From positions 798,460-862,459 of the forward strand of contig MKST01000011.1 of assembly GCA_001897355.1 (NCBI GenBank): a stretch of DNA of 64,000 nt, given 5' to 3'. Numbering within the stretch: the stretch's first letter is position 1; each line of letters starts with the position of its first letter. The translations under genes were made by a program, and so were the position numbers. This document shows positions 38,239-48,583 of this stretch, piece by piece. Source of the DNA: Solirubrobacterales bacterium 67-14. GTDB lineage: Bacteria; Actinomycetota; Thermoleophilia; Solirubrobacterales; 70-9. The notes beneath the pieces are model-generated. The model worked only from the letters and a program-made list of their open reading frames with translations, ran no database searches and was not told the origin of the DNA.

Positions 38239-39510
38239 CTATTTCAGGAAGCCCTCGTAATTGCGCATCATCAGCTGCGCCTCGAGCTGCTTGACCGTGT
38301 CCAGCGCGACGCCGACGACGATCAGGATCGAGGTGCCGCCGAAGAACAGCCCGCCGCTGCCGACGTTGTTGAAGAAGATCGTCGGGAACGCGGCCACGGC
38401 AGCCAGGTAGATCGCGCCGGGGAAGGTCAGGCGCGAGAGCACGCGGTCCAGGTACTCGGCGGTGGGCCGGCCCGGGCGCACGCCCGGGATGAACCCGCCG
38501 TACTTCTTCAGGTTGTCTGCCTGGTCCACCGGATTGAAGGTGACCGCGGTGTAGAAGTAGGTGAAGATGATGATGAAGAAACACTCGCCGACCACGTAGG
38601 CCCAGCTCGAGGGACTGAGGAAAGACGCGAAGTCCTGGGCGGCCGGGGTGTTGATGAGCTGACCGATGGTCGGCGGCAGCGCCATGATCGAGGCGGCGAA
38701 GATGACCGGGATGACGCCGGCCATGTTGACCCGCAGCGGCAGGTAGGTGGACCCGCCGGAGGTCATCTTGCGACCGACCACGCGCTTCGCGTACTGGACG
38801 GGAATCCGCCGCTGGCCTTCCTGGACGTAGACGATTGCGACGATCACGCCGAGCACGATGAACGGCAGCATCACGACGAAAACCTGGTCCGGGTTGTTCC
38901 ACCAGGTCTGGATGCCAGGCAGCACGCCGGAGACGATCGAGGCGAAGATCAGCAGCGAGATGCCGTTGCCGATCCCGCGCTGGGTGATCAGCTCGCCGAT
39001 CCACATCAGCAGGGTCGAGCCCGCGGTCAGGCAGATCACGATCAGCAGCACGTTGCCGAAGTTCATGTTCGAGACGACGCTGGTGCCGCCGGTCGAGAGC
39101 GAGTTGAAGAGGAAGACGTAGGCGAAGGACTGCATCGCCGAAAGCCCGACCGTGAGGTAGCGGGTGTACTGCGTGATCTTCTGCTGGCCGACCTCGCCCT
39201 CCTTCTGGAGCTTCTCCAGCGAGGGCATGACCACGGTCAGGAGCTGCAGGATGATCGAGGCCGTGATGTAGGGCATGATGCCCAGCGCGAACAGCGAAAG
39301 CCGCGAAAGCGAACCGCCCGAGAACAGGTTCAGGAACCCGAGGATGTTCGAGCCGGTGAGCTGTGACTCAAGCTCCTTGACGGCGTCGACGTCGATGCCC
39401 GGGGCCGGGATGTAGGCGCCCAGCCGGTACAGAGCCAGCATCGCCGCCATGAAGAGGAGCTTGCGGCGGATCTCCGGTACGGAGAAGGCTTTCGCGATCG
39501 TCGCCAGCAT
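38239..39510 (-). CDS. secY: Preprotein translocase SecY
   Basis: Product of 423 aa with ten hydrophobic segments. Typical signatures are present: LGIMPYITASIILQLLTVV, and YVQEGQRRIPVQYAKR in the cytoplasmic loop. It forms the protein-conducting channel of the plasma membrane. Start overlaps the rplO stop by 1 nt (TGATG). Confidence 0.97.
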   Translation of the reverse strand: MLATIAKAFSVPEIRRKLLFMAAMLALYRLGAYIPAPGIDVDAVKELESQLTGSNILGFLNLFSGGSLSRLSLFALGIMPYITASIILQLLTVVMPSLEKLQKEGEVGQQKITQYTRYLTVGLSAMQSFAYVFLFNSLSTGGTSVVSNMNFGNVLLIVICLTAGSTLLMWIGELITQRGIGNGISLLIFASIVSGVLPGIQTWWNNPDQVFVVMLPFIVLGVIVAIVYVQEGQRRIPVQYAKRVVGRKMTSGGSTYLPLRVNMAGVIPVIFAASIMALPPTIGQLINTPAAQDFASFLSPSSWAYVVGECFFIIIFTYFYTAVTFNPVDQADNLKKYGGFIPGVRPGRPTAEYLDRVLSRLTFPGAIYLAAVAAFPTIFFNNVGSGGLFFGGTSILIVVGVALDTVKQLEAQLMMRNYEGFLK

Positions 39511-40010
39511 CAGTCAATCAGCTCGCAGCTTCCGCCGGCGGCCTCGATCTTCTCCTTGGCGGCAGCCGAAAAGCCATGTGCCTTGACGGTCAGGCTCTTG
39601 CTGATCTCACCGCGGGCGAGGATCTTGACCGGATCCTTGCGGGTCGCGAGACCGGCAGCCTTGAGCGACTCCGGGGTGACCTCGGCGCCGGACTCGAAGC
39701 GATCCTCGAGATCGCTCAGGTTGACCGGCTGGGTCGCGGTCCGGAAGTTCTCGAAAGGCATCGACTTCTTCATGTGCGGGCCGCGCAGCTTGCGCATCCG
39801 CATGTGGATCGGAGTCTGGCCACCTTCGAGGTTGACCTTGCGCTTGTTGCCGGAACGCTGCCCCTGGCCGCCGTGTCCGCGGCCGGAAGTCTTGCCGGTG
39901 CCCGAACCGGGTCCGCGGCCGACCCGCTTCTTGGGACGGCGCGAGCCGGGCTTGGGGCTCAGGTTGTGAAGGCCGATTTCTTCTTCGCGGCTTTCCTGCT
40001 TGTCAGCCAT
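39510..40010 (-). CDS. rplO: 50S ribosomal protein L15
   Basis: Product of 166 aa. Starts IGLHNLSPKPGSRRPKKRVG after a short acidic leader, with RGPGSGTGKTSGRGHGGQGQ, the L15 hallmark. The N-terminus is about 12 residues longer than usual. Overlaps rpmD stop by 1 nt. Confidence 0.96.
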   Translation of the reverse strand: MADKQESREEEIGLHNLSPKPGSRRPKKRVGRGPGSGTGKTSGRGHGGQGQRSGNKRKVNLEGGQTPIHMRMRKLRGPHMKKSMPFENFRTATQPVNLSDLEDRFESGAEVTPESLKAAGLATRKDPVKILARGEISKSLTVKAHGFSAAAKEKIEAAGGSCELID

Positions 40011-40189
40011 CAGGCCTCCTCCACCTCTACCAGGTGGGAGACCACCTTGAGCTGACCCTGGAGCTGGGGGGAATCCTCGCGCTCGACCGTGCGGCCGCGC
40101 TTGCCCAGGCCCAGGGCGGCAAGGGTGCCACGCTGGCTCGGGTTCGTGTTGATGTCAGAACGAATCTGGGTGATCGAGAGCTTGGCCAT
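40010..40189 (-). CDS. rpmD: 50S ribosomal protein L30
   Basis: Product of 59 aa: [20 protein letters not shown], then GTLAALGLGKRGRTVEREDS and a short acidic end. Matches L30 in length and in the LGLGKRG motif. Its ATG overlaps the rpsE TGA by 1 nt, and its TGA overlaps the rplO ATG by 1 nt. Confidence 0.94.
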   Translation of the reverse strand: MAKLSITQIRSDINTNPSQRGTLAALGLGKRGRTVEREDSPQLQGQLKVVSHLVEVEEA

Positions 40190-41112
40190 CAGGAGTTGTT
40201 CTCCTCCGCCTTCTCGGCATCCTCGGCCACCTCTTCGGTCGCCTGGACTTCTTCCGCCGCCTCAACGACGGTCTCGGACTGCGCCTCTTCGGCGGCGACC
40301 TCGGCCTCTACCTCAGAGGCAGCGGGTCCGGTCGGCTCCGGAGCCGGCGTGTCGGCAGTTTCCTCGGCAGCCTTCTCCTCGACCGCGGCGATGTCGGCCG
40401 GAGCTTCCGCCGGAGCCTCACTGGCTTCCTCGGCCGGTGCCTCAGCAGCTTCCTCGGCCGGAGCCTCGGTCGCGGCAGCGGCGTCGGCGGCTTCCTCGAC
40501 GGCAGCAGCGCTCTCGGCATCAGGCGCACCACCATTGGTGGAGCCCTCGTCCGCGGCTGCTTCCGCCTCCGCTTCGGCTTCCTTGTCGATGCCGAGAACC
40601 TCGGTGATCGTCAGGCCACGCAGTTCGGCGACTTCCTCCGGCCGGCGCAGACGGATGATGCCGTCCATGGTCGCCTTGACCAGGTTGATCGGGTTCTGGG
40701 TGCCGACCGACTTGGTGAGGATGTCGCGCACGCCGCCCAGCTCGAGCACGGCACGGACGCCGCCGCCGGCGATCACGCCGGTTCCCGGGCTGGCCGGGCG
40801 CAGCACCACGTGACCGGCGCCGTAGCGGCCGATGATCTTGTGGGTGATCGTGTCCCCGTACTTGGGGATGCGAATCAAGTTCTTGCGGGCGTTCTCGACG
40901 GCCTTCTGGATCGCGAGCGGAACCTCGCGGGCCTTGCCGTAGCCGATCCCGACGACCGACTCTTCATCGCCGACAGCGACCAGGGCCGTGAACGAGAAAC
41001 GACGACCGCCCTTGACCACCTTGGCCACGCGGTTGATCTCGATCACACGCTCCTGCAGGTCGAGCCCCTTCGGGCTGACCATCTCAATGCGGGCTGTATC
41101 CATTCCCTTCAT
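40189..41112 (-). CDS. rpsE: 30S ribosomal protein S5 with 130-residue acidic C-terminal extension
   Basis: Product of 307 aa, nearly twice the usual length. Residues 1-177 are a normal S5 ([50 protein letters not shown]). Residues 178-307 are low-complexity Ala/Glu/Pro with no Lys or Arg except very near the end ([20 protein letters not shown]). The frame is intact and codon use matches the core, so it is probably translated. S5 lies at the mRNA entrance; an acidic tail there might influence mRNA or partner binding (inference). Similar tails occur on L5 and S17 in the same operon. Confidence 0.95.
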   Translation of the reverse strand: MKGMDTARIEMVSPKGLDLQERVIEINRVAKVVKGGRRFSFTALVAVGDEESVVGIGYGKAREVPLAIQKAVENARKNLIRIPKYGDTITHKIIGRYGAGHVVLRPASPGTGVIAGGGVRAVLELGGVRDILTKSVGTQNPINLVKATMDGIIRLRRPEEVAELRGLTITEVLGIDKEAEAEAEAAADEGSTNGGAPDAESAAAVEEAADAAAATEAPAEEAAEAPAEEASEAPAEAPADIAAVEEKAAEETADTPAPEPTGPAASEVEAEVAAEEAQSETVVEAAEEVQATEEVAEDAEKAEENNS

Positions 41113-41139
41113 TTCAGCTCTTCACCGTACTGGAGTTCC

Positions 41140-41493
41140 CTAGAACTCCAGTCCACCCTCTCTCGCACCTTCGGCCAGGGCCTTGACCCTGCCGTGGTAG
41201 CGGTAACCGCTTCGGTCGAAGACACAAGTCTCGACGCCTGCCTTCTTTGCACGTTCGGCCAGCAGCTCGCCGGCCTTCTTCGCCTGCTCGGTACCCCGCA
41301 GCTCCTTGAGCTCCGGTTCGGTCCAGTTGGCCGCGGCCAGCGTCTTGCCATCGATGTCGTCGATGAGCTGCGCGAAGACGCCGCGGTTGGAGCGGTACAC
41401 GGACAGACGGGGCCGCTGGGCGGTGCCGGACACCTTGGCCCGGACCCGGTAGCGACGCCGCTGCCGGCGCTGGCGCTTGGTAATGACGGTCAT
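41140..41493 (-). CDS. rplR: 50S ribosomal protein L18
   Basis: Product of 117 aa: basic start ([18 protein letters not shown]), [16 protein letters not shown], and end [20 protein letters not shown]. It binds 5S rRNA. Overlaps rplF by 4 nt. Confidence 0.96.
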   Translation of the reverse strand: MTVITKRQRRQRRRYRVRAKVSGTAQRPRLSVYRSNRGVFAQLIDDIDGKTLAAANWTEPELKELRGTEQAKKAGELLAERAKKAGVETCVFDRSGYRYHGRVKALAEGAREGGLEF

Positions 41494-42023
41494 ACTCGCT
41501 TACCGACCTTCCTGGCGACGTGTTCGCCGCGGTAACGGATGCCCTTGCCCTTGTAGGGCTCCGGCGGACGGCTCTCGCGGATGTTCGCCGCGACCTGACC
41601 GACCTTCTGCTTGTCGATCCCCTTGACGATGATCTCCGTCGGCTGGGGAAGTTCAAATTCGATGCCCTCCGGCGCCTCGATCGAGACCGGATGGGAGTAG
41701 CCCAGGGCCAGTTCCAGGTTCTTGCCCTTGGCGGCCGCACGGTAACCGACGCCCTGGATCTCCAGCACCTTGGTGTACCCGTCGGTGACGCCGACGATCA
41801 TGTTGGCGATCAGGCTGCGGGTCAGGCCGTGGAGCGCCCGGTGGTTGGGGCGGTCCGTCGGACGCTCGACCGTGATCGCGCCGTCCTCCGTCTTCACGGT
41901 CATGTCGGTCGAGACTTCCTGGGTGAGCTCGCCCTTCGGGCCCTTGACCTTGATCAGTCCGGGCTTGATGTCGATCTCGACCCCATCGGGGAGATCGATC
42001 GGCTTTTTTCCAATTCGACTCAT
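41490..42023 (-). CDS. rplF: 50S ribosomal protein L6
   Basis: Product of 177 aa: [17 protein letters not shown] at the start and [20 protein letters not shown] near the end, both typical. Near the factor-binding site of the 50S. 10 nt after rpsH. Confidence 0.97.
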   Translation of the reverse strand: MSRIGKKPIDLPDGVEIDIKPGLIKVKGPKGELTQEVSTDMTVKTEDGAITVERPTDRPNHRALHGLTRSLIANMIVGVTDGYTKVLEIQGVGYRAAAKGKNLELALGYSHPVSIEAPEGIEFELPQPTEIIVKGIDKQKVGQVAANIRESRPPEPYKGKGIRYRGEHVARKVGKRV

Positions 42024-42033
42024 TGATTCCTCG

Positions 42034-42429
42034 TTACCAGACGTAGGCGAGCACTTCGCCGCCGACGCCTTCCTTCTTGGCTTCGTGGCCGGTCATCACG
42101 CCGTGCGAGGTCGTGATGATCGCCGTGCCGGTGCCACCGTGGACCCGGGGAACCTCACCGTGGCCGACGTAGCGACGACGGCCGGGCCGGGAGACCCGCT
42201 CGAGGCCGGTGATCACCGGCTGGTGGTCCTTCGTGTACTTGAGCTCGACCGTGATCTTCTCGCCCACGTCGGCAGCGCTCTTCTCGAAGCCCGAGATGTA
42301 GCCCTGCTCGGTGAGGATGCGGGAGACCTCCAGCTTCAGCTTCGAGCTGGGCACCTCGACGGTGGCCAGGCCGGAACTGAGGCCGTTGCGGATCCGGGTC
42401 AAGTAGTCGGAGATGGGATCGGTAAGCAT
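42034..42429 (-). CDS. rpsH: 30S ribosomal protein S8
   Basis: Product of 131 aa: [21 protein letters not shown] at the start and [20 protein letters not shown] at the end. Binds helix 21 of 16S rRNA and in many bacteria represses its own operon. 4 nt after rpsN. Confidence 0.97.
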   Translation of the reverse strand: MLTDPISDYLTRIRNGLSSGLATVEVPSSKLKLEVSRILTEQGYISGFEKSAADVGEKITVELKYTKDHQPVITGLERVSRPGRRRYVGHGEVPRVHGGTGTAIITTSHGVMTGHEAKKEGVGGEVLAYVW

Positions 42430-42433
42430 CAGG

Positions 42434-42619
42434 TCACCAACTCGACTTCGTCATGCCGGGGATGTAGCCCTCGTGGGCGGCCTCGCGCAGGCAGATCCGG
42501 CAGATGCCGAACTTCCGGTAGTACGCCCGGGGGCGTCCGCACCGGCGGCACCGGTTGTACTCGCGGGTCGAAAACTTCGCCTTGCGCTGCTGGCGCACCT
42601 TCTGTGACGTCTTGGCCAT
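42434..42619 (-). CDS. rpsN: 30S ribosomal protein S14 type Z (zinc-binding)
   Basis: Product of 61 aa, the short zinc form: [20 protein letters not shown] gives four Cys as C-x2-C-x12-C-x2-C. The ATG overlaps the rplE TAA by 1 nt. Confidence 0.97.
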   Translation of the reverse strand: MAKTSQKVRQQRKAKFSTREYNRCRRCGRPRAYYRKFGICRICLREAAHEGYIPGMTKSSW

Positions 42620-43380
42620 TAGGCCTGGTCCTCCTGCGTTTCTTCGGCCCCGGCCTCGTCGGCGGGAGTCTCATTTTCGTCTGCTGCTTCTGCTTCCTCT
42701 GCGGGAGCCTCTTCAGCTTCGGCCTCGGCCGGAGCTTCTTCGGCAGCAGCCTCGGGGGCTGATGCCTGTTCGGCTTCCTCTTCGGCACCCTCGGGGACCG
42801 GGCGGCCTTCCTTCGCGAAAGGCATGCCCAGGCCGAGCAGCAGCTCGAAAGCCTCGTAGTCCGTCGGGGCGGACGTGGTGATCGTGATGTCGAGACCGCG
42901 GGTCTCGTCGACCGAGTCGTAATCGATCTCGGGGAAGATCAGCTGTTCGCGGACGCCCATCGAGTAGTTGCCGCGGCCGTCGAACGAAGTCGCCTTGAGG
43001 CCGCGGAAGTCACGGATGCGCGGGATCGCGATCGAGGTCAGCCGGTCGAGGAACTCCCACATCCGGGCACCCCGCAGGGTCACCGAAGCACCGACCGGCA
43101 TGCCTTCACGCAGCTTGAACGAGGCGATCGACTTCTTGGCGATCCGGGTGTTCGGCATCTGACCGGCGATCGTGGCGAGTTCGCCGATCGCCTTCTCGCG
43201 TGCCTTGGAGTCGACCGATGAGCCGAGGCCCATGTTCAGCGTGATCTTTTCGAGGCGCGGCGCCCGCATCGGGGTCGAGTACCCGAACTTCTGCATCAGC
43301 TGCGGGAGCACCTCGTTGTTGTAGGTGTCCCGGAGCCGGGGCGGCGGCGCTGCCTGCTGGGTTGTCGTTGCTGCTTCCAT
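42619..43380 (-). CDS. rplE: 50S ribosomal protein L5 with acidic C-terminal extension
   Basis: Product of 253 aa. Residues 1-197 are L5 ([59 protein letters not shown]). Residues 198-253 are an added Glu/Ala-rich tail ([20 protein letters not shown]). L5 binds 5S rRNA and the P-site tRNA elbow. Same wording of the tail as in S5 and S17. A Thr/Gln/Pro leader of 15 residues precedes the core. Confidence 0.95.
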   Translation of the reverse strand: MEAATTTQQAAPPPRLRDTYNNEVLPQLMQKFGYSTPMRAPRLEKITLNMGLGSSVDSKAREKAIGELATIAGQMPNTRIAKKSIASFKLREGMPVGASVTLRGARMWEFLDRLTSIAIPRIRDFRGLKATSFDGRGNYSMGVREQLIFPEIDYDSVDETRGLDITITTSAPTDYEAFELLLGLGMPFAKEGRPVPEGAEEEAEQASAPEAAAEEAPAEAEAEEAPAEEAEAADENETPADEAGAEETQEDQA

Positions 43381-43386
43381 GGGTTC

Positions 43387-43716
43387 CTAAATGGCCTCGC
43401 CGGTGCGCTTGGAGAAGCGCTGGCGCTTGCCTTCGTCGGTGGTGCGAATGCCGACGCGAGTCGGCCGGTTGTCAGAGGGGTCGACCAGGGCCACGTTGGA
43501 AACGTGGATCGGACCCTCCATCTCGATGATCCCGCCTTCCTTGCCCTGGCCGCGCCCGTCGGGCGAAGGCTGGGCGCGCTGGTGGCGCTTGATCATGTTG
43601 ATGTCCTCAACGTACACGGTTTCGGCCTTGGGGTCGGTCCTGAGGACCTTGCCCTGCTTGCCCTTCTCCTTGCCGCTGATGACCTGGACCTGATCGTCGG
43701 TGCGAATGCGCATCAC
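43387..43716 (-). CDS. rplX: 50S ribosomal protein L24
   Basis: Product of 109 aa: KOW motif region [20 protein letters not shown], then MIKRHQRA and [19 protein letters not shown]. An assembly initiator of the 50S. Overlaps rplN by 4 nt. Confidence 0.96.
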   Translation of the reverse strand: MMRIRTDDQVQVISGKEKGKQGKVLRTDPKAETVYVEDINMIKRHQRAQPSPDGRGQGKEGGIIEMEGPIHVSNVALVDPSDNRPTRVGIRTTDEGKRQRFSKRTGEAI

Positions 43717-44081
43717 AGCACCTCCGGGGCGAGCGAGATGATCTTCATGAAGTCGCGGTCACGCAGCTCACGGGCGACCGGTCCGAAGATACGGGTGCCA
43801 CGCGGGTTGTTCTGCGCGTCGATCAGCACGGCTGCGTTCTCGTCGAAGGCGATGTAGGTGCCGTCGTTGCGGCCGAGTTCCTTCTTGGTCCGCACGATCA
43901 CGGCCTGGACGACCTCGCCCTTCTTGACGTTGCCCTGCGGGCTCGCCTGCTTGACGGTCGCGGTGATCACGTCACCGATCGAGCCGTACTTGCGATGCGA
44001 GCCGCCCTTGACGCGGATGCAGAGGAGTTCGCGGGCGCCGGAGTTGTCGGCGACGCGGAGTCTGGATTCCTGCTGGATCAC
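43713..44081 (-). CDS. rplN: 50S ribosomal protein L14
   Basis: Product of 122 aa: [20 protein letters not shown] and [20 protein letters not shown], highly typical. Contacts 16S rRNA in bridges. 3 nt after rpsQ. Confidence 0.98.
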   Translation of the reverse strand: MIQQESRLRVADNSGARELLCIRVKGGSHRKYGSIGDVITATVKQASPQGNVKKGEVVQAVIVRTKKELGRNDGTYIAFDENAAVLIDAQNNPRGTRIFGPVARELRDRDFMKIISLAPEVL

Positions 44082-44084
44082 CTT

Positions 44085-44735
44085 CTACCTCGCCTTCTCC
44101 ACTACCTCGACCAGGCGCCAATGCTTGGTCTTGGAGAGCTTGCGGGTCTCGATCACGCGGACCACGTCGCCCTCGTGGGCTTCGTTCTGCTCGTCGTGCG
44201 CGTGGATCTTGTGCGTCTGACGGACGATCTTCTCGTAGACCGGGTGGCGGCGGGCGGTGTCGATCTGGACCGTGATGGTCTTGTCGGTCTTGTCGGAGAC
44301 GACCGTGCCCTGACGCTCCTTCGGCTTGCCGGTACGGGTCTTCTCGGCGCGCGGCGTGCCGACGCCGTCACCCTTCCGCTCGGCCTTGATCTCCTCGCGG
44401 CGCTTGCGGCGGACCGCAGCCTTCTTCGCGCGGGCAGCCTCACGGTCGGCCTGGCGCTGCTCGGGGCTGCGCTCTGGGCCGGCCGGGCCGGACTCGCGGG
44501 ACTTGAGGACGCGTCGGCGTTCCTTCCAGGGGAGTTCGGCCAGAGGATCTTCCTCGGCGGGCGCTTCTTCAGCGGCCTCGGGCGCAGCTTCTTCGGCGGG
44601 AGCCTCTTCAGCCGCAGCCTCGGGGGCTTCCTCGGCCGGAGTCTCCTCTACCGGAGCTTCAGCAGCGGCAGCATCAGTTGCCTCTTCGGCCGCTGCCTCT
44701 ACGTTTTCTGTGTTTTCAGTTTCTTCTTCTGACAT
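44085..44735 (-). CDS. rpsQ: 30S ribosomal protein S17 with long acidic-then-basic N-terminal extension
   Basis: Product of 216 aa against the usual 80-90. Residues 1-67 are Glu/Ala/Pro ([20 protein letters not shown]), residues 68-137 are strongly basic ([20 protein letters not shown]), and residues 138-216 are a complete S17 ([40 protein letters not shown]). Internal in-frame starts in the basic part are not evident, and the ATG lies 6 nt after the rpmC stop. The charge-segregated leader could interact with rRNA or proteins during assembly (inference). Confidence 0.94.
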   Translation of the reverse strand: MSEEETENTENVEAAAEEATDAAAAEAPVEETPAEEAPEAAAEEAPAEEAAPEAAEEAPAEEDPLAELPWKERRRVLKSRESGPAGPERSPEQRQADREAARAKKAAVRRKRREEIKAERKGDGVGTPRAEKTRTGKPKERQGTVVSDKTDKTITVQIDTARRHPVYEKIVRQTHKIHAHDEQNEAHEGDVVRVIETRKLSKTKHWRLVEVVEKAR

Positions 44736-44741
44736 GGGTTC

Positions 44742-44953
44742 CTACTTGTGGCTCGTCTCGCGCTCGAGATCGATGTTGCGCTGCTTGGCGATCGTCAGGA
44801 GCCGGGCGAGATCCTTGCGGGCGCGGCCGACAGCGGCCGTGTCCTCGAGTTCACCGGTGGCGTGACGGAGACGCAGGTTGAACGATTCCTCGCGGACTTC
44901 CTTGAGTTTCTCGACCAGTTCGACGTCGCTCATGCTGTGGGCATCGGCGGCTT

Positions 44954-44957
<4 letters not shown>
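44742..44957 (-). CDS. rpmC: 50S ribosomal protein L29
   Basis: Product of 71 aa from GTG 44955-44957, overlapping the rplP stop (GTGA). Helical; [17 protein letters not shown]-type motif ([20 protein letters not shown]) and [11 protein letters not shown] are typical. Located at the tunnel exit. Confidence 0.95.
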
Positions 44958-45372
<415 letters not shown>

Positions 45373-45373
<1 letters not shown>

Positions 45374-46104
45374 CAGCGACGGCCTCCCCTGCGGTCATCG
45401 CCACGGCCGCCGCGGCGGTCGTTGCGACGATCGGGACGATCGGCCGGCGGCTCGTCCGAGGTCCGCGAGGACTCGAAACCCTCCGGCATGACCTCGCCCT
45501 TGTTGATCCAGCACTTGACGCCGATGCGGCCGGTGCCGGTCTTCGCCTCGACGAATCCGTAATCGATGTCGGCGCGCAGGGTGTGGAGCGGCACGCGGCC
45601 GTCCGAGTAACCCTCGGTGCGGGCCATCTCGGCCCCGCCCAGGCGGCCGGAGATCTGAACCTTGACGCCCTTGGCGCCGGAGCGCATGGCGGAGGTCAGG
45701 GCACGCTTCATCGCGCGGCGGAAGGCGACGCGGTTCTGGAGCTGCTCGGCGATCGACTGCGCGACAAGCTTGGCGTCGAGCTCGGGGCGCTTGACTTCGC
45801 GGATGTTCACCTTCACCGGCGAGCCGGTGATCTTGTGAAGGTCCTTGCGGAGCGCGTCGACCTCACTACCCGACTTGCCGATCACGATGCCCGGACGGGC
45901 GGTGTGGATGTCCACGGCGACCTCGCCGCGGCGCTCGATCGTGATGTCGGAAAGCCCGGCGTGGGCAAGCTTGTTCTCGATGTGGTCCCGGATCGCCAGG
46001 TCCTGCATCAGCAGGTCCGAAAACTCCTTGTCGGCGAACCAGTTGGACTTCCAATCGTGGATGTAGCCGACGCGGAAGCCTTCGGGATGGATCTTCTGTC
46101 CCAT
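45373..46104 (-). CDS. rpsC: 30S ribosomal protein S3
   Basis: Product of 243 aa: [22 protein letters not shown] domain with GKSGSEVD, and [12 protein letters not shown]. The last 30 residues are an Arg/Asp/Gly tail ([20 protein letters not shown]), RGG-like and unlike the acidic tails of S5 and L5. S3 helps unwind mRNA at the entry site. 7 nt after rplV. Confidence 0.97.
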
Positions 46105-46111
46105 TGGTCTT

Positions 46112-46495
46112 CTATTCCTCGTCTTCCGGTGTCAGCGCCACGGAAATGTGGCAAGTACGCTTGTGAATCGGGGTGGCCCGGCCCATCGCCCGCGGCCGGA
46201 ACCGCTTCAGGGTGGGGCCTTCGTCGACCCGGATCTCGGCGACGATCATCTCGTCCCCGATCAGGTCGTGGTTGGCCTCGGCGTTGGCGGCGGCGGACTC
46301 GATCACCTTGGCGATGTCGTCAGCGGCCGTACGCGGTGAAAACTGCAGCAGCGAGCGGGCGTCGTCGATGTGCTTGCCACGGACCTGATCGGCGACCAGG
46401 CGGGCCTTGCGGGGTGACACGCGCACGTACTTCGAGGTGGCCCGGACCAGCACCGGCTCGGCCGCCTCTTCCTGCTTCTTGGTCTTGGCGGCCAT
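46112..46495 (-). CDS. rplV: 50S ribosomal protein L22
   Basis: Product of 127 aa with a short extra N-terminus ([15 protein letters not shown]), then [20 protein letters not shown] and the tunnel-lining hairpin [18 protein letters not shown]. Overlaps the rpsS stop by 1 nt. Confidence 0.97.
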   Translation of the reverse strand: MAAKTKKQEEAAEPVLVRATSKYVRVSPRKARLVADQVRGKHIDDARSLLQFSPRTAADDIAKVIESAAANAEANHDLIGDEMIVAEIRVDEGPTLKRFRPRAMGRATPIHKRTCHISVALTPEDEE

Positions 46496-46761
46496 CAGTC
46501 CTTACCGCCGGTATGCGACTTGAAGGTACGGGTCGGGGCGAACTCGCCCAGCTTGTGACCGACCATCGACTCGGAGATGAAGACGGGCACGTGCTTGCGA
46601 CCATCGTGGACGGCGATCGTGTGACCGACCATCTCCGGGAAGATCGTCGAACGGCGCGACCAGGTCTTGACCATGTTCTTGTTGCCGGCCTCGTTCATGG
46701 CTTCGATCCGGCCCATCAGCCGCTCTTCCACGTACGGGCCCTTCTTGGTTGACCTACCCAC
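46495..46761 (-). CDS. rpsS: 30S ribosomal protein S19
   Basis: Product of 88 aa: [20 protein letters not shown] and [20 protein letters not shown], then [12 protein letters not shown]. 30S head protein. 3 nt after rplB. Confidence 0.98.
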   Translation of the reverse strand: MGRSTKKGPYVEERLMGRIEAMNEAGNKNMVKTWSRRSTIFPEMVGHTIAVHDGRKHVPVFISESMVGHKLGEFAPTRTFKSHTGGKD

Positions 46762-46764
46762 GGT

Positions 46765-47610
46765 CTACCTACCCTTCTTCTTTCCGCGACGACGGCCGCG
46801 CACGATGTAACGGTCGGACTGCTTGCCCTTCTTGCGGGTGCGGTACCCGAGCGTGGGCTTGCCCCACGGGGTGACCGGGTGGCCGCCGGGAGTCTTGTGG
46901 GCCTCGCCACCGCCGTGCGGGTGGTCGACCGGGTTCATGGCGATGCCGCGGGTCTGCGGGCGCTTGCCCTTGTGACGGCTGCGGCCGGCCTTGCCGATCT
47001 TGACGTTCTGGTGCTCGGCATTGGACAGCGTGCCAATAGTTGCCCGGCACTCCGCGCGTACCATGCGCATCTCGGACGACGGGAGCCGCAGGGTGACCAT
47101 GTCACCCTCCTTCGCGACCAGCTGGATCGCGGTCCCGGCGCTGCGGCCGAGCTTTCCGCCCTGGCCCGCCTTCAGCTCCACGTTGTGGACGGTGGTGCCG
47201 ACCGGCATCTCGCCGAGGGCGAGGCAGTTGCCCGGACGGATGTCCGACCCGGGGCCGGAGCTGACCACATTGCCCACCTCGATCTGCGAGGGGGCGAGGA
47301 TGTAAGCCTTCTCGCCGTCCGCGTAATGCAGCAGCGCGATGTAAGCGGAGCGGTTCGGGTCGTACTCGATGGTCGCGACCTTGGCGGGGATCCCGTCCTT
47401 GGTCCGCTTGAAGTCGATCTTCCGGTAGCGGCGTTTGGCCCCTCCGCCGCGGTGGCGGGAGGTGATGCGGCCGTTGGAGTTGCGGCCACCGGACTTCTTC
47501 AGCCCTTCGACCAGGCTCTTCTCCGGCTCGGTCGCCGTGATCTGCTCACGCAGCTGGTACGTCGCGAAGCGGCGCCCGGGGCTTGTCGGTTTTGTCTTGC
47601 GAATTGCCAT
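46765..47610 (-). CDS. rplB: 50S ribosomal protein L2
   Basis: Product of 281 aa: [20 protein letters not shown], and the peptidyl-transferase-proximal [12 protein letters not shown] with its conserved His. Near the peptidyl transferase centre. Confidence 0.98.
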   Translation of the reverse strand: MAIRKTKPTSPGRRFATYQLREQITATEPEKSLVEGLKKSGGRNSNGRITSRHRGGGAKRRYRKIDFKRTKDGIPAKVATIEYDPNRSAYIALLHYADGEKAYILAPSQIEVGNVVSSGPGSDIRPGNCLALGEMPVGTTVHNVELKAGQGGKLGRSAGTAIQLVAKEGDMVTLRLPSSEMRMVRAECRATIGTLSNAEHQNVKIGKAGRSRHKGKRPQTRGIAMNPVDHPHGGGEAHKTPGGHPVTPWGKPTLGYRTRKKGKQSDRYIVRGRRRGKKKGR

Positions 47611-47633
47611 TACGTAGTTATTCCTTCAAGCCC

Positions 47634-47930
47634 TTACTCGACCGCCGCGCCTTCGAACAGCTCGATGGTGTCGCCGGGGGCGAGTTCGACGATTGCCTTC
47701 TTCCAAGAGCGGCTACGGCCCTGATGCAGGCCGCGGCGCTTCGGCTTGGAACGGACCTTGGAGGTCCGGACCTTGACCACTTCGACGCCGAATGCCTTCT
47801 CGACCGAGTCCTTGATCTCGAACTTGTTGGCCCGGTCGTCCACCCGGAAGGTGTACTTGCCGGCCGCGATCAGGGCGTATGCCTTCTCGGAGATGACCGG
47901 ACGGATGATCACGCTGCGGGGATCCATCAC
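47634..47930 (-). CDS. rplW: 50S ribosomal protein L23
   Basis: Product of 98 aa: DPRSVIIRPVISEKAYALIA and FRVDDRANKFEIKDSVEKAF. Docking site for trigger factor and SRP at the tunnel exit. Overlaps rplD by 4 nt. Confidence 0.96.
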   Translation of the reverse strand: MMDPRSVIIRPVISEKAYALIAAGKYTFRVDDRANKFEIKDSVEKAFGVEVVKVRTSKVRSKPKRRGLHQGRSRSWKKAIVELAPGDTIELFEGAAVE

Positions 47931-48583
47931 TCACCGTCCTTTTCGGTCTCGGAACCGCGGGTCGGCTCGGCCGACTGGGCGGCCAAAACCTCGAGGGCGG
48001 CTTCGGAAACGACGATCGAAGCGGCGCCGATCACGTCGACGACTCCGGTCGCGCCGACTTCCATCACCGAAACCCGGGGGATGTTGCGGAAGCTCTTCAG
48101 CAGGCCGGTCTCTTCCCCGAGGATGATCACCAGGGTCGAGCGCTTGGCGCCCCACTTCGTCAGGGCCGCCGCGGCGTCCTTGGTCGAGGGGGTCTCGAAG
48201 TCGGCCGCCTTGACCACGGCGACGCTGCCGCGCTCGGCGTGGACCGAGAGGGCGGAGCGCATCGCCTTGCGACGGGCCTTGCGGTTGACCTTGACCGTGT
48301 AATGCCTCGGCTTCGGGCCGAAGGCGGCACCGCCGCCGTAACGGTTCGGCACGCTGAGGGCGCCGACGCGGGCGCGGCCGGTGCCCTTCTGGCGCCAGGC
48401 CTTGGCAGTGGTCATCGAAACTTCACCGCGGGTCAGCGACGAGGCCGTGCCCTGGCGACGCGCATTGGCGTCGGCGCGGGCGGTCTCGTGGACCAGCGAC
48501 TGGTGGAAGGCCTCGTCGAAGAGGCCGGCCGGCAGATCGGCCTTGGTGGTTTTGCCCAACACGGGGGCCTTGGCGCTAGCCAT
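47927..48583 (-). CDS. rplD: 50S ribosomal protein L4
   Basis: Product of 218 aa from ATG 48581-48583, which overlaps the rplC stop by 8 nt; a start at 48601 would add six residues lying inside rplC. Motif region KAWRQKGTGRARVGALSVPN, then FGPKPRHYTVKVNRKARRKA, is typical. The C-terminus has a short polar tail (EPTRGSETEKDGE). Tunnel-constriction protein; in some bacteria an autogenous regulator of this operon. Confidence 0.95.
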   Translation of the reverse strand: MASAKAPVLGKTTKADLPAGLFDEAFHQSLVHETARADANARRQGTASSLTRGEVSMTTAKAWRQKGTGRARVGALSVPNRYGGGAAFGPKPRHYTVKVNRKARRKAMRSALSVHAERGSVAVVKAADFETPSTKDAAAALTKWGAKRSTLVIILGEETGLLKSFRNIPRVSVMEVGATGVVDVIGAASIVVSEAALEVLAAQSAEPTRGSETEKDGE

